Positions 1-5,322 of a stretch of DNA of 6,558 nucleotides are shown one piece after another. Positions within the stretch are counted from its first letter, which is position 1, and each line of letters starts with the position of its first letter. Both the position numbers and the translations under genes were made by a program. This stretch comes from Solirubrobacterales bacterium (lineage in GTDB: Bacteria > Actinomycetota > Thermoleophilia > Solirubrobacterales > Solirubrobacteraceae), in the NCBI GenBank assembly GCA_013813955.1, contig JACCQW010000352.1, forward strand, positions 1 to 6,558, in the 5' to 3' direction. The notes below the pieces were generated by a model that was given only the letters and a program-made list of their open reading frames with translations, did no database searches and was not told where the DNA came from.

Positions 1-105
1 GAGCTCGGCGGCCGCGACGAGCTCCACGAGCCAGGCCTTGGCCACCGCTGTGCCGTCGGCGAGGGCCGCGACCGGCCGCGGGTAGGAGGTGCGATGGATG
101 GACAC
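1..105 (-). CDS. Unrecognised protein, N-terminal fragment (gene runs off left edge)
   Basis: A minus-strand frame opens with GTG at 105-103 and stays open to the window edge, giving 35 residues that begin MSIHRTSYPRPVAALADG and continue with an alanine/valine/leucine-rich, probably helical stretch (AVAKAWLVELVAAAEL). An in-frame TGA at 120-118 lies just upstream, so the GTG (codon 6 after that stop) is the only plausible start. The codons show the G/C-ending third positions typical of real genes here, and the gene would be divergent from the dienelactone hydrolase across an 85-bp spacer. There is no Shine-Dalgarno sequence before the GTG. The family cannot be named from 35 residues. The coding call rests on codon bias, a plausible soluble N-terminus and the divergent layout. 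Confidence 0.55.
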   Translation of the reverse strand, partial: MSIHRTSYPRPVAALADGTAVAKAWLVELVAAAEL

Positions 106-149
106 GCGGGAAGCAAATCAGCGACCGGGGACGGCTCGCGCGCCTTGCG

Positions 150-155
150 TAGTGT
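150..155 (+). promoter_or_regulatory. Possible -10 element (TAGTGT) for the hydrolase operon
   Basis: TAGTGT fits the TANNNT actinobacterial -10 consensus. It lies 35 bases before the GTG at 191, which would give a leader of roughly 28 nt containing a Shine-Dalgarno sequence. The hexamer 17 bp upstream (GGGGAC, 127-132) is not a standard -35, so support comes only from the -10 and its position. Confidence 0.3.
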
Positions 156-168
156 CCCGGCCCGACAC
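152..168. repeat. Inverted repeat GTGTC-N7-GACAC, possible operator
   Basis: GTGTC (152-156) and GACAC (164-168) are perfect 5-bp inverted arms around a 7-bp spacer, CCGGCCC. The left arm overlaps the candidate -10 box and the right arm lies near the expected transcription start, a usual position for a repressor site. The arms are short and could occur by chance in DNA this GC-rich. Confidence 0.25.
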
Positions 169-180
169 GTCACCCAGCAG

Positions 181-185
181 AGGAG
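181..185 (+). promoter_or_regulatory. Ribosome binding site that fixes the hydrolase start
   Basis: AGGAG lies five bases before the GTG at 191. It decides between that GTG and the in-frame ATG codons at 89 and 98, which would add 31-34 residues unlike the family N-terminus and which lie upstream of the candidate promoter. Confidence 0.7.
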
Positions 186-190
186 AGTCC

Positions 191-862
191 GTGCCCGACG
201 TCGAGTTCCCCGCCAACGGCTCCACCGCCACCGGTTACCTGGCCACCCCCGACTCCGGCGGCCCCGGCGTGGTCGTCCTGCAGGAGTGGTGGGGCCTGGA
301 GGATCACATCCGCGGCATCTGCGACCGCCTGGCCGGCGAAGGCTTCGTCGCCCTGGCCCCCGACCTCTTCCACGGTGAGACCACCGATCAGCCCAGCGAG
401 GCCGAGCAGAAGATGATGGCCATGAACATCGCCGAGGCCGAGGCCGAGATGCGCGGTGCCGTCGACCACGTGGCCGGGCTCGACGCCACGCGGGGGGACG
501 GCGTCGGGACCGTCGGCTTCTGCCTCGGGGGCGGGCTGTCGCTCTGGGCCGCCGCGGGGAACCCCAGGGTCAGGGGAGCCGTGACCTACTACTACGTGAT
601 GCCGCACGGCAAGCCGGACTTCACGGCGATCCAGGCCCCCGTGCTCGGGCACTTCGGCACGCAGGACGAGTTCGTGCCGGTCGACGACGCGAAGGCCCTG
701 GAGCAGGAGCTCAAGGACGCGGGGGTGGAGACGACGTTCGACTTCTACGACGCCGGCCACGCGTTCTTCAATGACACCGACCGGCTGGGCACCTACGACC
801 GCGAGAACGCCGAGCGCTCCTGGCAGCGCACCACGGAGTTCCTGCGCGGCGCGCTCGGCTGA
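191..862 (+). CDS. Dienelactone hydrolase family protein
   Basis: A 223-residue alpha/beta hydrolase, close to the usual length of bacterial dienelactone hydrolases (carboxymethylenebutenolidase). The catalytic triad is visible: nucleophile Cys111 in the GFCLGG elbow, Asp159 in GTQDEFVP and His190 in AGHAFFND. The Cys-Asp (48) and Asp-His (31) spacings equal those of the Pseudomonas enzyme (C123, D171, H202). Glu32 in LQEWWG matches the conserved glutamate that activates the cysteine. There is no signal peptide, so it is probably cytosolic. Classical members open dienelactones in the chlorocatechol branch of aromatic degradation, but no other ring-cleavage gene is present here, so the substrate may be another ester or lactone. 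The GTG start is set by AGGAG at 181-185. The next gene begins 4 bp after the stop codon, implying one transcript. Confidence 0.9.
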   Translation: MPDVEFPANGSTATGYLATPDSGGPGVVVLQEWWGLEDHIRGICDRLAGEGFVALAPDLFHGETTDQPSEAEQKMMAMNIAEAEAEMRGAVDHVAGLDATRGDGVGTVGFCLGGGLSLWAAAGNPRVRGAVTYYYVMPHGKPDFTAIQAPVLGHFGTQDEFVPVDDAKALEQELKDAGVETTFDFYDAGHAFFNDTDRLGTYDRENAERSWQRTTEFLRGALG

Positions 863-866
863 CCCC

Positions 867-1613
867 ATGGCCGCGGCCGCGACCATACTCGCCGCCGTCC
901 TCGGCCTGGCCCTGGGGTGGTTCGCCGGCGTGCGCTGGCTGCACAACGGCAGGACGATCGCGCGGGCGGTGATCGCCGACCCCGAGGAGCACACCACGAT
1001 GGACGCCGACGGCGCGGTGCGCTCGATCCAGGGTGCCGACCTCACCCTGCCCGTGGACGCGCTCGACGAGATCTGGACGCCCATGCACCTCGAGCGCCTG
1101 GCCCGGACCTACTGGCGCTTCCTGAGCCGCTGCACGCTCGGGTTCATCCGGGTCCTCTACGACGAGGACGAGCGCCGCGTCGTCCTGCTGCTGCGGCCGC
1201 TGACGCTGCTGCGCTTCCAGGCGCCGGAGTACGAGATGGACGACCGCCGCGGGATCGTGCGCTGGCGCATCGAGGACGGCGTGCTGGTCTCGGCCGCCGG
1301 GCGCGGCGGCGACGGCTACCTGGAGATCGACGCGCAGCGCCGCGAGGCGCCCGGCGCCCGGACCGGGCGCCTGCACGTCGAGGTCGAGGTCGCGAACTTC
1401 TACCCCTCGCTGGCCAGCGCCGTGACCAAGTGGTTCTACGCCAACACGCAGTCGCGGATCCACGTCATCGTGACCCACGGATTCCTGCGGTCGCTGGCCC
1501 GCCTGGACCTCGCCGAGTCGCGCGTCGGCCGCTACGCCGGACCCTCACGCGACGACGTGCCCGACCCGCCGCCGCCCGGCGCCAAGCCCTCGCGGGAGCG
1601 CATCGCCACCTGA
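867..1613 (+). CDS. Membrane-anchored protein of unknown function
   Basis: A 248-residue protein starting at ATG 867, four bases after the hydrolase stop. Residues about 4-22 form one hydrophobic helix (TILAAVLGLALGWFAGV), then Arg and Trp, which looks like an N-terminal anchor rather than a cleavable signal because no cleavage motif is evident. The central part (about 45-225) alternates charged and hydrophobic beta-strand-like segments, for example RRVVLLLRPLTLLRF and GIVRWRIEDGVLV, and ends in a well-formed block, TQSRIHVIVTHGFLRSLARL. The last 20 residues are rich in proline and charge (DPPPPGAKPSRER) and probably disordered. The beta-rich layout could suit an SRPBCC-type lipid- or ligand-binding fold, but that is a guess and no catalytic motif is visible. 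There is no Shine-Dalgarno sequence, so translation is probably coupled to the upstream hydrolase. The stop codon lies inside a palindrome shared with the convergent glpX. Confidence 0.8.
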   Translation: MAAAATILAAVLGLALGWFAGVRWLHNGRTIARAVIADPEEHTTMDADGAVRSIQGADLTLPVDALDEIWTPMHLERLARTYWRFLSRCTLGFIRVLYDEDERRVVLLLRPLTLLRFQAPEYEMDDRRGIVRWRIEDGVLVSAAGRGGDGYLEIDAQRREAPGARTGRLHVEVEVANFYPSLASAVTKWFYANTQSRIHVIVTHGFLRSLARLDLAESRVGRYAGPSRDDVPDPPPPGAKPSRERIAT

Positions 1614-1626
1614 CCGCGGTCAGGTG
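1607..1626. terminator. Perfect 20-bp palindrome spanning both stop codons, likely bidirectional terminator
   Basis: The sequence CACCTGACCG is followed directly by its own reverse complement, centred between 1616 and 1617. It contains the TGA of the plus-strand gene (1611-1613) and the TGA of glpX on the minus strand (1620-1622), so both transcripts would end in the same hairpin (8-bp stem with a CGCG loop). No U-tract follows on either strand. That fits the U-less hairpins reported for high-GC actinobacteria, but termination itself is inferred. Confidence 0.5.
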
Positions 1627-2648
1627 TGCTGCTGGCCGGTGACCGCGCGAAGCTTCGCGCGGTCGTGCGTGGCCCTGACGCGGCGCACCGTGCCCGAGCG
1701 CGAGCGCATGACCAGCGACTCGGTGCTCGCGCCGCGGGCGCCCTGGTAGCGCACGCCCTGCAGGACGTCGCCGTCGGTGACGCCGGTGGCCGAGAAGAAG
1801 CAGTTGTCGGAGGTGACGAGGTCGTCGGCGGTGAGCTGGTGCTCGAGGTCATAGCCCGCGTCCAGCGCCGCCGTGCGCTCGTTCTCGTCGCGGGGCCACA
1901 GGCGGCCGACGAGCGACCCGCCGGTGCACTTGATCGCCGCCGCGGAGATCACGCCCTCCGGCGTGCCGCCGATCCCCCACAGCAGGTCGATGGGGGAGCG
2001 ATCGCTCACGGCCAGCAGCACCGCGCTGACGTCTCCGTCGGCGATGAGGCGCACACGCGCGCCCGCCTCGCGGACCTGCCGCGTGGGGTCTTCGTGGCGG
2101 GGGCGATCGAGCATGACGACGATGACGTCACGGACGTCGATCTGCCGCCGCTCGGCGATGAGTCGCACCGTGTCGGGCAACGGCCGGTCGAGATCGAGCA
2201 GGTCGGCGATGTCCTCGGCGCCGGCCATCTTCTCCATGTACACGCACGGACCGGGGTCGAACATCGAGCCGCGCTCGCTCAGCGCGATCACGCTCAGCGC
2301 GTTGGGCATTCCGCGCGCGGTCAGCGTGGTGCCCTCGAGCGGATCGACCGCGATGTCGACCTGCGGCGGCTCGCCGTCGCCGATCTGCTCGCCGTTGTAG
2401 AGCATCGGCGCCTCGTCCTTCTCCCCCTCGCCGATGACCACGAGCCCGTCCATCCGGACGGTCCCCAGCACGAGGCGCATGGCGTCGACGGCGGCCTTGT
2501 CCGCGGCCTCCTTGTCGCCCATCCCGACGAAGCGCGCGGCCGCCAGCGCGGCGGCCTCGGTCACGCGGACGAGCTCCAGCGCGAGGTTGCGGTCGGGGCG
2601 ACCATCGTCGCCCCCTGGGTCGAGGACATGGTGCTCGATCGAGCTCAT
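1620..2648 (-). CDS. glpX: Fructose-1,6-bisphosphatase class II (GlpX)
   Basis: A 342-residue protein of normal length for class II fructose-1,6-bisphosphatase, the Mg/Mn-dependent gluconeogenic enzyme that removes the C1 phosphate of fructose 1,6-bisphosphate in the cytosol. Family signatures occur in order: VIGEGEKDEAPML (71-83) with metal/phosphate-site acids, DPLEGTT (102-108) matching the E. coli DPIEGT metal-binding motif, KMAG (140-143), and GIGGTPEGV (225-233) with the conserved Glu231. The tail RSGTVRRVRATH is also typical. Some members also act on sedoheptulose 1,7-bisphosphate. The ATG at 2648 is preceded by GGGAG at 2662-2658 with a 9-nt gap. It is the last gene of a three-gene minus-strand operon, 20 bp behind a membrane protein. 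Actinobacteria often rely on GlpX as the sole fructose bisphosphatase, so it may be essential for growth on non-sugar carbon. Residues 329-336 are encoded by a perfect palindrome. Confidence 0.95.
   Translation of the reverse strand: MSSIEHHVLDPGGDDGRPDRNLALELVRVTEAAALAAARFVGMGDKEAADKAAVDAMRLVLGTVRMDGLVVIGEGEKDEAPMLYNGEQIGDGEPPQVDIAVDPLEGTTLTARGMPNALSVIALSERGSMFDPGPCVYMEKMAGAEDIADLLDLDRPLPDTVRLIAERRQIDVRDVIVVMLDRPRHEDPTRQVREAGARVRLIADGDVSAVLLAVSDRSPIDLLWGIGGTPEGVISAAAIKCTGGSLVGRLWPRDENERTAALDAGYDLEHQLTADDLVTSDNCFFSATGVTDGDVLQGVRYQGARGASTESLVMRSRSGTVRRVRATHDRAKLRAVTGQQHT
1641..1664. terminator. Perfect 24-bp palindrome inside the 3' end of glpX, possible second terminator hairpin
   Basis: GACCGCGCGAAG is followed immediately by its exact reverse complement. 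In RNA from either strand it can fold into a 10-bp GC-rich stem closed by AGCU. It begins 14 bp beyond the first palindrome and shares the TGACCGCG core with it. It encodes GlpX residues 329-336 (DRAKLRAV) in the variable C-terminus, so it may serve both coding and RNA structure. For readthrough from the plus-strand operon it would be a second stop; for glpX mRNA it would be a hairpin just ahead of the stop codon. Function is inferred from symmetry and position. Confidence 0.4.
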
Positions 2649-2657
2649 GGAGGGCGG

Positions 2658-2662
2658 CTCCC
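2658..2662 (-). promoter_or_regulatory. Ribosome binding site of glpX
   Basis: Read on the minus strand this is GGGAG, nine bases before the ATG at 2648. It lies within the 20-bp gap to the upstream membrane-protein gene and is one of only a few clear Shine-Dalgarno sequences in the window, so glpX seems to be translated independently of its neighbour. Confidence 0.55.
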
Positions 2663-2668
2663 TAGGTC

Positions 2669-3121
2669 CTAGATGGTTCCGGGCGGCTTGCGGCGGCGCT
2701 CGGTCTCCGACGAGCGCAGGGCGGAGCCGCCCAGCATCAGCAGGCTGCCGGCGAGGGCGACGTACCAGCCCCACTCCAGCTCGATCTGGCCGGAGGGCTC
2801 GCCCGGACGGTCGACGATCCCGTTGTAGAACAGCAGCCCGAAGGCGATGATCGCGACGACCGCGGTCATCTCTCCGCGCGCCCACGACAACTGATGGTCG
2901 CGCACGACGATGTAAGCCAGGATGAAGGGCGCGATCGCCCCCAGGATCAGCAGCCAGCGCATCAGGCTGTGCGTGTCCCAGCCCGTGTAGGTGCCGAGCC
3001 CCTGGCTCCCGGCGAGCTCCGCCCTCGGGCTGACGGCCTCGTACCACTTGATGAACAGTCCGGCGACGAGCAGCAGCCCACCCAGCATGGCGACGATCTC
3101 GTTGCGGGTCAGGCTCTGCAT
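2669..3121 (-). CDS. Small four-helix integral membrane protein, function unknown
   Basis: A 150-residue protein with four hydrophobic segments at about 8-25 (VAMLGGLLLVAGLFIKWY), 52-73 (LMRWLLILGAIAPFILAYIV), 85-103 (TAVVAIIAFGLLFYNGIV) and 115-134 (WGWYVALAGSLLMLGGSA). A short extracytoplasmic-type loop follows helix 1, and the basic C-terminal tail (SSETERRRKPP) is probably cytoplasmic. Each helix ends in aromatic or Gly-rich residues, and no catalytic, transporter or metal motif is visible. It lies between an unknown 134-residue protein (12-bp gap) and glpX (20-bp gap), so it is probably cotranscribed with both. There is no Shine-Dalgarno sequence before the ATG at 3121, suggesting translational coupling to the gene before it. 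I cannot name a family. A link to gluconeogenesis is suggested only by the operon. Confidence 0.85.
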   Translation of the reverse strand: MQSLTRNEIVAMLGGLLLVAGLFIKWYEAVSPRAELAGSQGLGTYTGWDTHSLMRWLLILGAIAPFILAYIVVRDHQLSWARGEMTAVVAIIAFGLLFYNGIVDRPGEPSGQIELEWGWYVALAGSLLMLGGSALRSSETERRRKPPGTI

Positions 3122-3133
3122 CGGGCGCGGAGC

Positions 3134-3538
3134 CTACCCGGTGGCGTCGGCCAGCGTGATGAGCGCCTGCAGCGACCACGGACCCTGGCCTGTGAGGCGC
3201 AGATGCAGGCCGTCGTGCTGCCAGGCGAGCTCGTGGACGGGCCGCAGGCCCGCCTCGGCCTCGGTCAGCGGGGTGGTGCGGTGCGCGTAGCGCCCGAGCA
3301 CCTCGGGGGCCGGGAGCCCGCGATCGGGCGCGACGTGCAGCCCGGCGTAGAGCGCCAGTCGCCCGGGGGCCCCGGTCCGGCTGTCGTCGAGGTTCCAGGC
3401 GATCTCCACGGCCCCCGGCCCCAGCGCTACGACTTCGACCCAGCGTGCGAGCGGCAGCTCCACGGCGGGCAGCGGAACCCGCCGGCCGAGGTGCGCGTCC
3501 GCCGCCGCGATGCCCTCCAGCGCCTGGCGCTCGTCCAC
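3134..3538 (-). CDS. Small soluble protein of unknown function, first gene of the glpX operon
   Basis: A 134-residue protein beginning VDERQALEGIAAADAHLGRR from a GTG at 3538-3536. It has no signal peptide or membrane helix. It is rich in Leu, Ala and Arg, with a beta-like stretch (WVEVVALGPGAVEIAWNLDD, about 33-52) and a C-terminal part rich in His and Trp (HELAWQHDGLHLRL, GPWSLQALI). No motif for nucleotide, metal or DNA binding stands out. An in-frame ATG at 3604 would add 22 residues but would overlap the start of the divergent oxidoreductase gene and include both promoters, so the GTG is preferred. It lies six bases behind a TACGAT -10-like box and lacks a Shine-Dalgarno sequence, suggesting a leaderless message. 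It leads the operon into the membrane protein and glpX. Confidence 0.75.
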   Translation of the reverse strand: MDERQALEGIAAADAHLGRRVPLPAVELPLARWVEVVALGPGAVEIAWNLDDSRTGAPGRLALYAGLHVAPDRGLPAPEVLGRYAHRTTPLTEAEAGLRPVHELAWQHDGLHLRLTGQGPWSLQALITLADATG

Positions 3539-3544
3539 ACGCCG

Positions 3545-3550
3545 ATCGTA
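3545..3550 (-). promoter_or_regulatory. Candidate -10 box (TACGAT) for the glpX operon, leaderless start
   Basis: On the minus strand TACGAT fits TANNNT and is followed by six bases and then the GTG at 3538, so transcription would begin at or within a base of the start codon. It lies within an 8-bp palindrome, TCGTACGA (3546-3553), and within wider arms GCCGA (3541-3545) and TCGGC (3556-3560), which could be a regulator site. The hexamer 17 bp upstream, GGGACC, is not a standard -35. Confidence 0.4.
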
Positions 3551-3579
3551 CGACCTCGGCGGGTCCGGGTCCCGGCGGA

Positions 3580-3585
3580 TAGCTT
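3580..3585 (+). promoter_or_regulatory. Candidate -10 box (TAGCTT) for the LLM oxidoreductase
   Basis: TAGCTT fits TANNNT and lies eight bases before the ATG at 3594. No Shine-Dalgarno sequence is present in the 55-bp divergent spacer, so the message would be leaderless or nearly so. No convincing -35 is visible. Confidence 0.35.
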
Positions 3586-3593
3586 TCCGGCCG

Positions 3594-4535
3594 ATGCCCG
3601 CCATCCGCTGGGGACTGACCGTCCCGTTCGCCGGAGTGCCGCTCGGCGAGCAGGGAGCGCTGTTCCGCGCGGCCGAACAGGCGGGCTACGACGACCTGTG
3701 GTCGGGCGAGACCGCCAACGGCCACGACGGCTTCACGCCGCTCGTCGTCGCGGCGACCGCGACCGAGCGCCTGCGGCTGGTCACCGGGATCGTCAACCCG
3801 TTCACGCGCGGCCCTGGCCTGCTGGCCCAGCACGCCGCCGCGCTGCAGCAGCTCTCGGGCGGGCGCTTCGTACTCGGGCTGGGCGCCTCGTCGGACGTGA
3901 TCGTGGAGCGCTTCAACGACATCCCGTTCGAGAGGCCGCTGAGCAGGGTGCGCGAGGCGGTGGAGCGCCTGCGGCCCGTGCTCTCTGTCCCCGCCGAGCG
4001 CGGCCACGGCGGCCTGCGCCTGGAGAACCCGGTCACCGTGCCCGTGCCGATCGTGCTCGCGGCGCTGCGCGGGAAGATGCTCGCGCTGGCCGCGGAGGTC
4101 GCCGACGGCGCGTTCACGAACTTCCTGCCGATCGGCGGCGCGCGAACCGTCGCCGCGGCGTTCGCCGCACCCGGCAAGGAGCTCGCGTGCCGCTTCTTCT
4201 GGGTCCCGCAGCCCGAGGCTGAGGGCATCGGCGCGGCGCGCTTCATGTTCGCCGCCTACGGCAGCGTGCCGGTCTACACGGCGTTCTTCTCGTGGCTGGG
4301 CTGGGGCGAGCAGGTCGAGCCTATGGCCGCCGCCTGGCGCGCGGGCGACCGGCAGCGTGCGCTCGAGCTCGTCCCCGACGACCTCGTGCGCGAGATCTTC
4401 CTGTTCGGCGAGGCCGCCGCGGTCCGCGACCGGCTGCGGGCCTTCGAGGAGGCCGGGATCACGACCTTCGTGCTCACCCCGATCGCCGAGCCCGGCGCGC
4501 TGCCCGACCTCATGGAGGCGATGGCCCCGGGCTGA
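3594..4535 (+). CDS. LLM-class flavin/F420-dependent oxidoreductase
   Basis: A 313-residue luciferase-like TIM-barrel protein, probably an F420-dependent (less likely FMN-dependent) oxidoreductase in the cytosol. Landmarks are WGLTVPFAGVPL (6-17, first strand), GYDDLWSGE (31-39), RLRLVTGIVNPFTRGP (59-74), GGRFVLGLGASSDVIVERFN (89-108) and the conserved AALRGKMLALAAEVADGAFTN (156-176), where cofactor-phosphate contacts usually lie. The pattern resembles the Rv3093c-like F420 subfamily. Substrate is unknown. The segment between VERLRPVL and LRLENPV is about eight residues shorter than I expect for that subfamily, so a loop near the active site may be trimmed. The ATG at 3594 matches the family N-terminus; the upstream in-frame ATG at 3510 would cross the divergent gene. 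Its last 26 bp overlap the end of the convergent reductase gene. Confidence 0.9.
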   Translation: MPAIRWGLTVPFAGVPLGEQGALFRAAEQAGYDDLWSGETANGHDGFTPLVVAATATERLRLVTGIVNPFTRGPGLLAQHAAALQQLSGGRFVLGLGASSDVIVERFNDIPFERPLSRVREAVERLRPVLSVPAERGHGGLRLENPVTVPVPIVLAALRGKMLALAAEVADGAFTNFLPIGGARTVAAAFAAPGKELACRFFWVPQPEAEGIGAARFMFAAYGSVPVYTAFFSWLGWGEQVEPMAAAWRAGDRQRALELVPDDLVREIFLFGEAAAVRDRLRAFEEAGITTFVLTPIAEPGALPDLMEAMAPG

Positions 4536-5322
4536 GCGGCGTGTGCTCCGAGCAGACCGCGTAGCGGGCGAAGAGCTCCCCCTCGGCCTCCAGCAGCCAG
4601 AGCAGCTCGAGATCGATCGGCTGGGCCAGCGCGACATCGCCCAGGATGGTGAGCGCCCCGGCCCCGCCGGCCAGCGCGGGCGCGATCGACAGGTACAGCT
4701 CGTCGATCAGGCCGGCGGGCAGCAGCGATGCGTTCAGCAGCGGCCCGCCCTCGCACAGGATCGAGCGCACCCCGAGCTCGGTCCGCACGCGGCCGAGCAT
4801 CTCGGCGAGGTCCAGCGCCTGGCCCGGCGGCGGGCGCAGGTAGGACACCTGGGCGGCGCAGCCGGCGACCTCGCCGGCCGAGGCGGTGATGATCGCCACG
4901 CGCGAGTCGGCGTCCTGCAGCAGCGGCAGGTCGGCGGGCAGGCGCAGGCTCGCGCTGACGAGGATCGCCAGCGGGTCGGCGGCCAGTCCGCGGGCGGTGC
5001 GCTGCTCGCGCAGCTCCGGGTCGCGCACGATGCGCCCGTAGCGCTCCACCCGCGCGGTCCCCGCTCCGACCATCACCGCGTCCACGCTCGCGCGCAGCGC
5101 GTGGAACAGGCGGCGGTCCGCCAGGCTGGAGATCGGCGCGGTGCGCCCCGCGACGGTCGCGCGCCCGTCGGCGGTGGCGACCATGTTCAGCACGACGTAG
5201 GGCCGGTCCGCGGGTGCGCGCGCGGCGAGGTCCAGCCCGTCGACGACCTCGGCGGGCGTCAGCGTCGCCGGGTCGGGGTGCAGACGGCGCAGGAGGACCG
5301 CGCCCTCGTGCGGACGGGTCAT
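4510..5322 (-). CDS. RibD C-terminal-like reductase (pyrimidine reductase family)
   Basis: A 270-residue protein with a dihydrofolate-reductase-like fold as in the C-terminal domain of RibD. Signatures are VVLNMVATADGRATV (43-57, substrate/cofactor strand), ISSLADRRLFHALRASVDAVMVGAGTARVERYG (64-96), with the typical ...DAVMVGAGT segment, and the late ILCEGGPLLNASLL (188-201) that contacts NADPH. The RibD deaminase domain is absent, so this is the stand-alone type known in actinobacteria such as Rv2671, for which dihydrofolate-reductase-like activity has been reported; a riboflavin-pathway role is not assured. The ATG at 5322-5320 overlaps the TGA of the flavin reductase (ATGA at 5319-5322), with AGGG eight bases upstream, so translation is coupled. 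The end of the gene overlaps the LLM oxidoreductase gene by 26 bp tail to tail. Confidence 0.88.
   Translation of the reverse strand: MTRPHEGAVLLRRLHPDPATLTPAEVVDGLDLAARAPADRPYVVLNMVATADGRATVAGRTAPISSLADRRLFHALRASVDAVMVGAGTARVERYGRIVRDPELREQRTARGLAADPLAILVSASLRLPADLPLLQDADSRVAIITASAGEVAGCAAQVSYLRPPPGQALDLAEMLGRVRTELGVRSILCEGGPLLNASLLPAGLIDELYLSIAPALAGGAGALTILGDVALAQPIDLELLWLLEAEGELFARYAVCSEHTPLSPGPSPP

Noticed and set aside
89..190. ATG codons at 89 and 98 as hydrolase starts
   Set aside because: They add residues unlike the family, lie upstream of the candidate -10 box and lack a ribosome binding site, while GTG 191 has AGGAG at proper spacing.
428..453. GCCGAG triplet-like repeat in the hydrolase
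   Set aside because: It encodes a short Ala-Glu run (AEAEAE) in a helix and has only three units, which is ordinary coding sequence.
1626..2672. Long plus-strand frames opposite glpX
   Set aside because: They are antisense shadows rich in Arg, His and Ala with no motif. The GlpX signatures on the minus strand are unambiguous.
3539..3604. ATG at 3604 as the start of the 134-residue protein
   Set aside because: It would overlap the first codons of the divergent oxidoreductase gene and place both promoters inside coding sequence. The extension is Arg/Asp/Pro-rich and featureless.
4546..4556. TGCTC-C-GAGCA inverted repeat as a terminator near the LLM/reductase overlap
   Set aside because: The arms are 5 bp with a single-base centre, too small to form a convincing terminator hairpin, and no U-tract follows.
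1620..4637. A 1005-codon open minus-strand frame
   Set aside because: It is glpX read with a long upstream open extension. The part beyond 2648 is low-complexity Arg/Ala/Gly-rich sequence out of frame with the membrane protein, the 134-residue protein and the LLM oxidoreductase gene, which explains its openness in GC-rich DNA.
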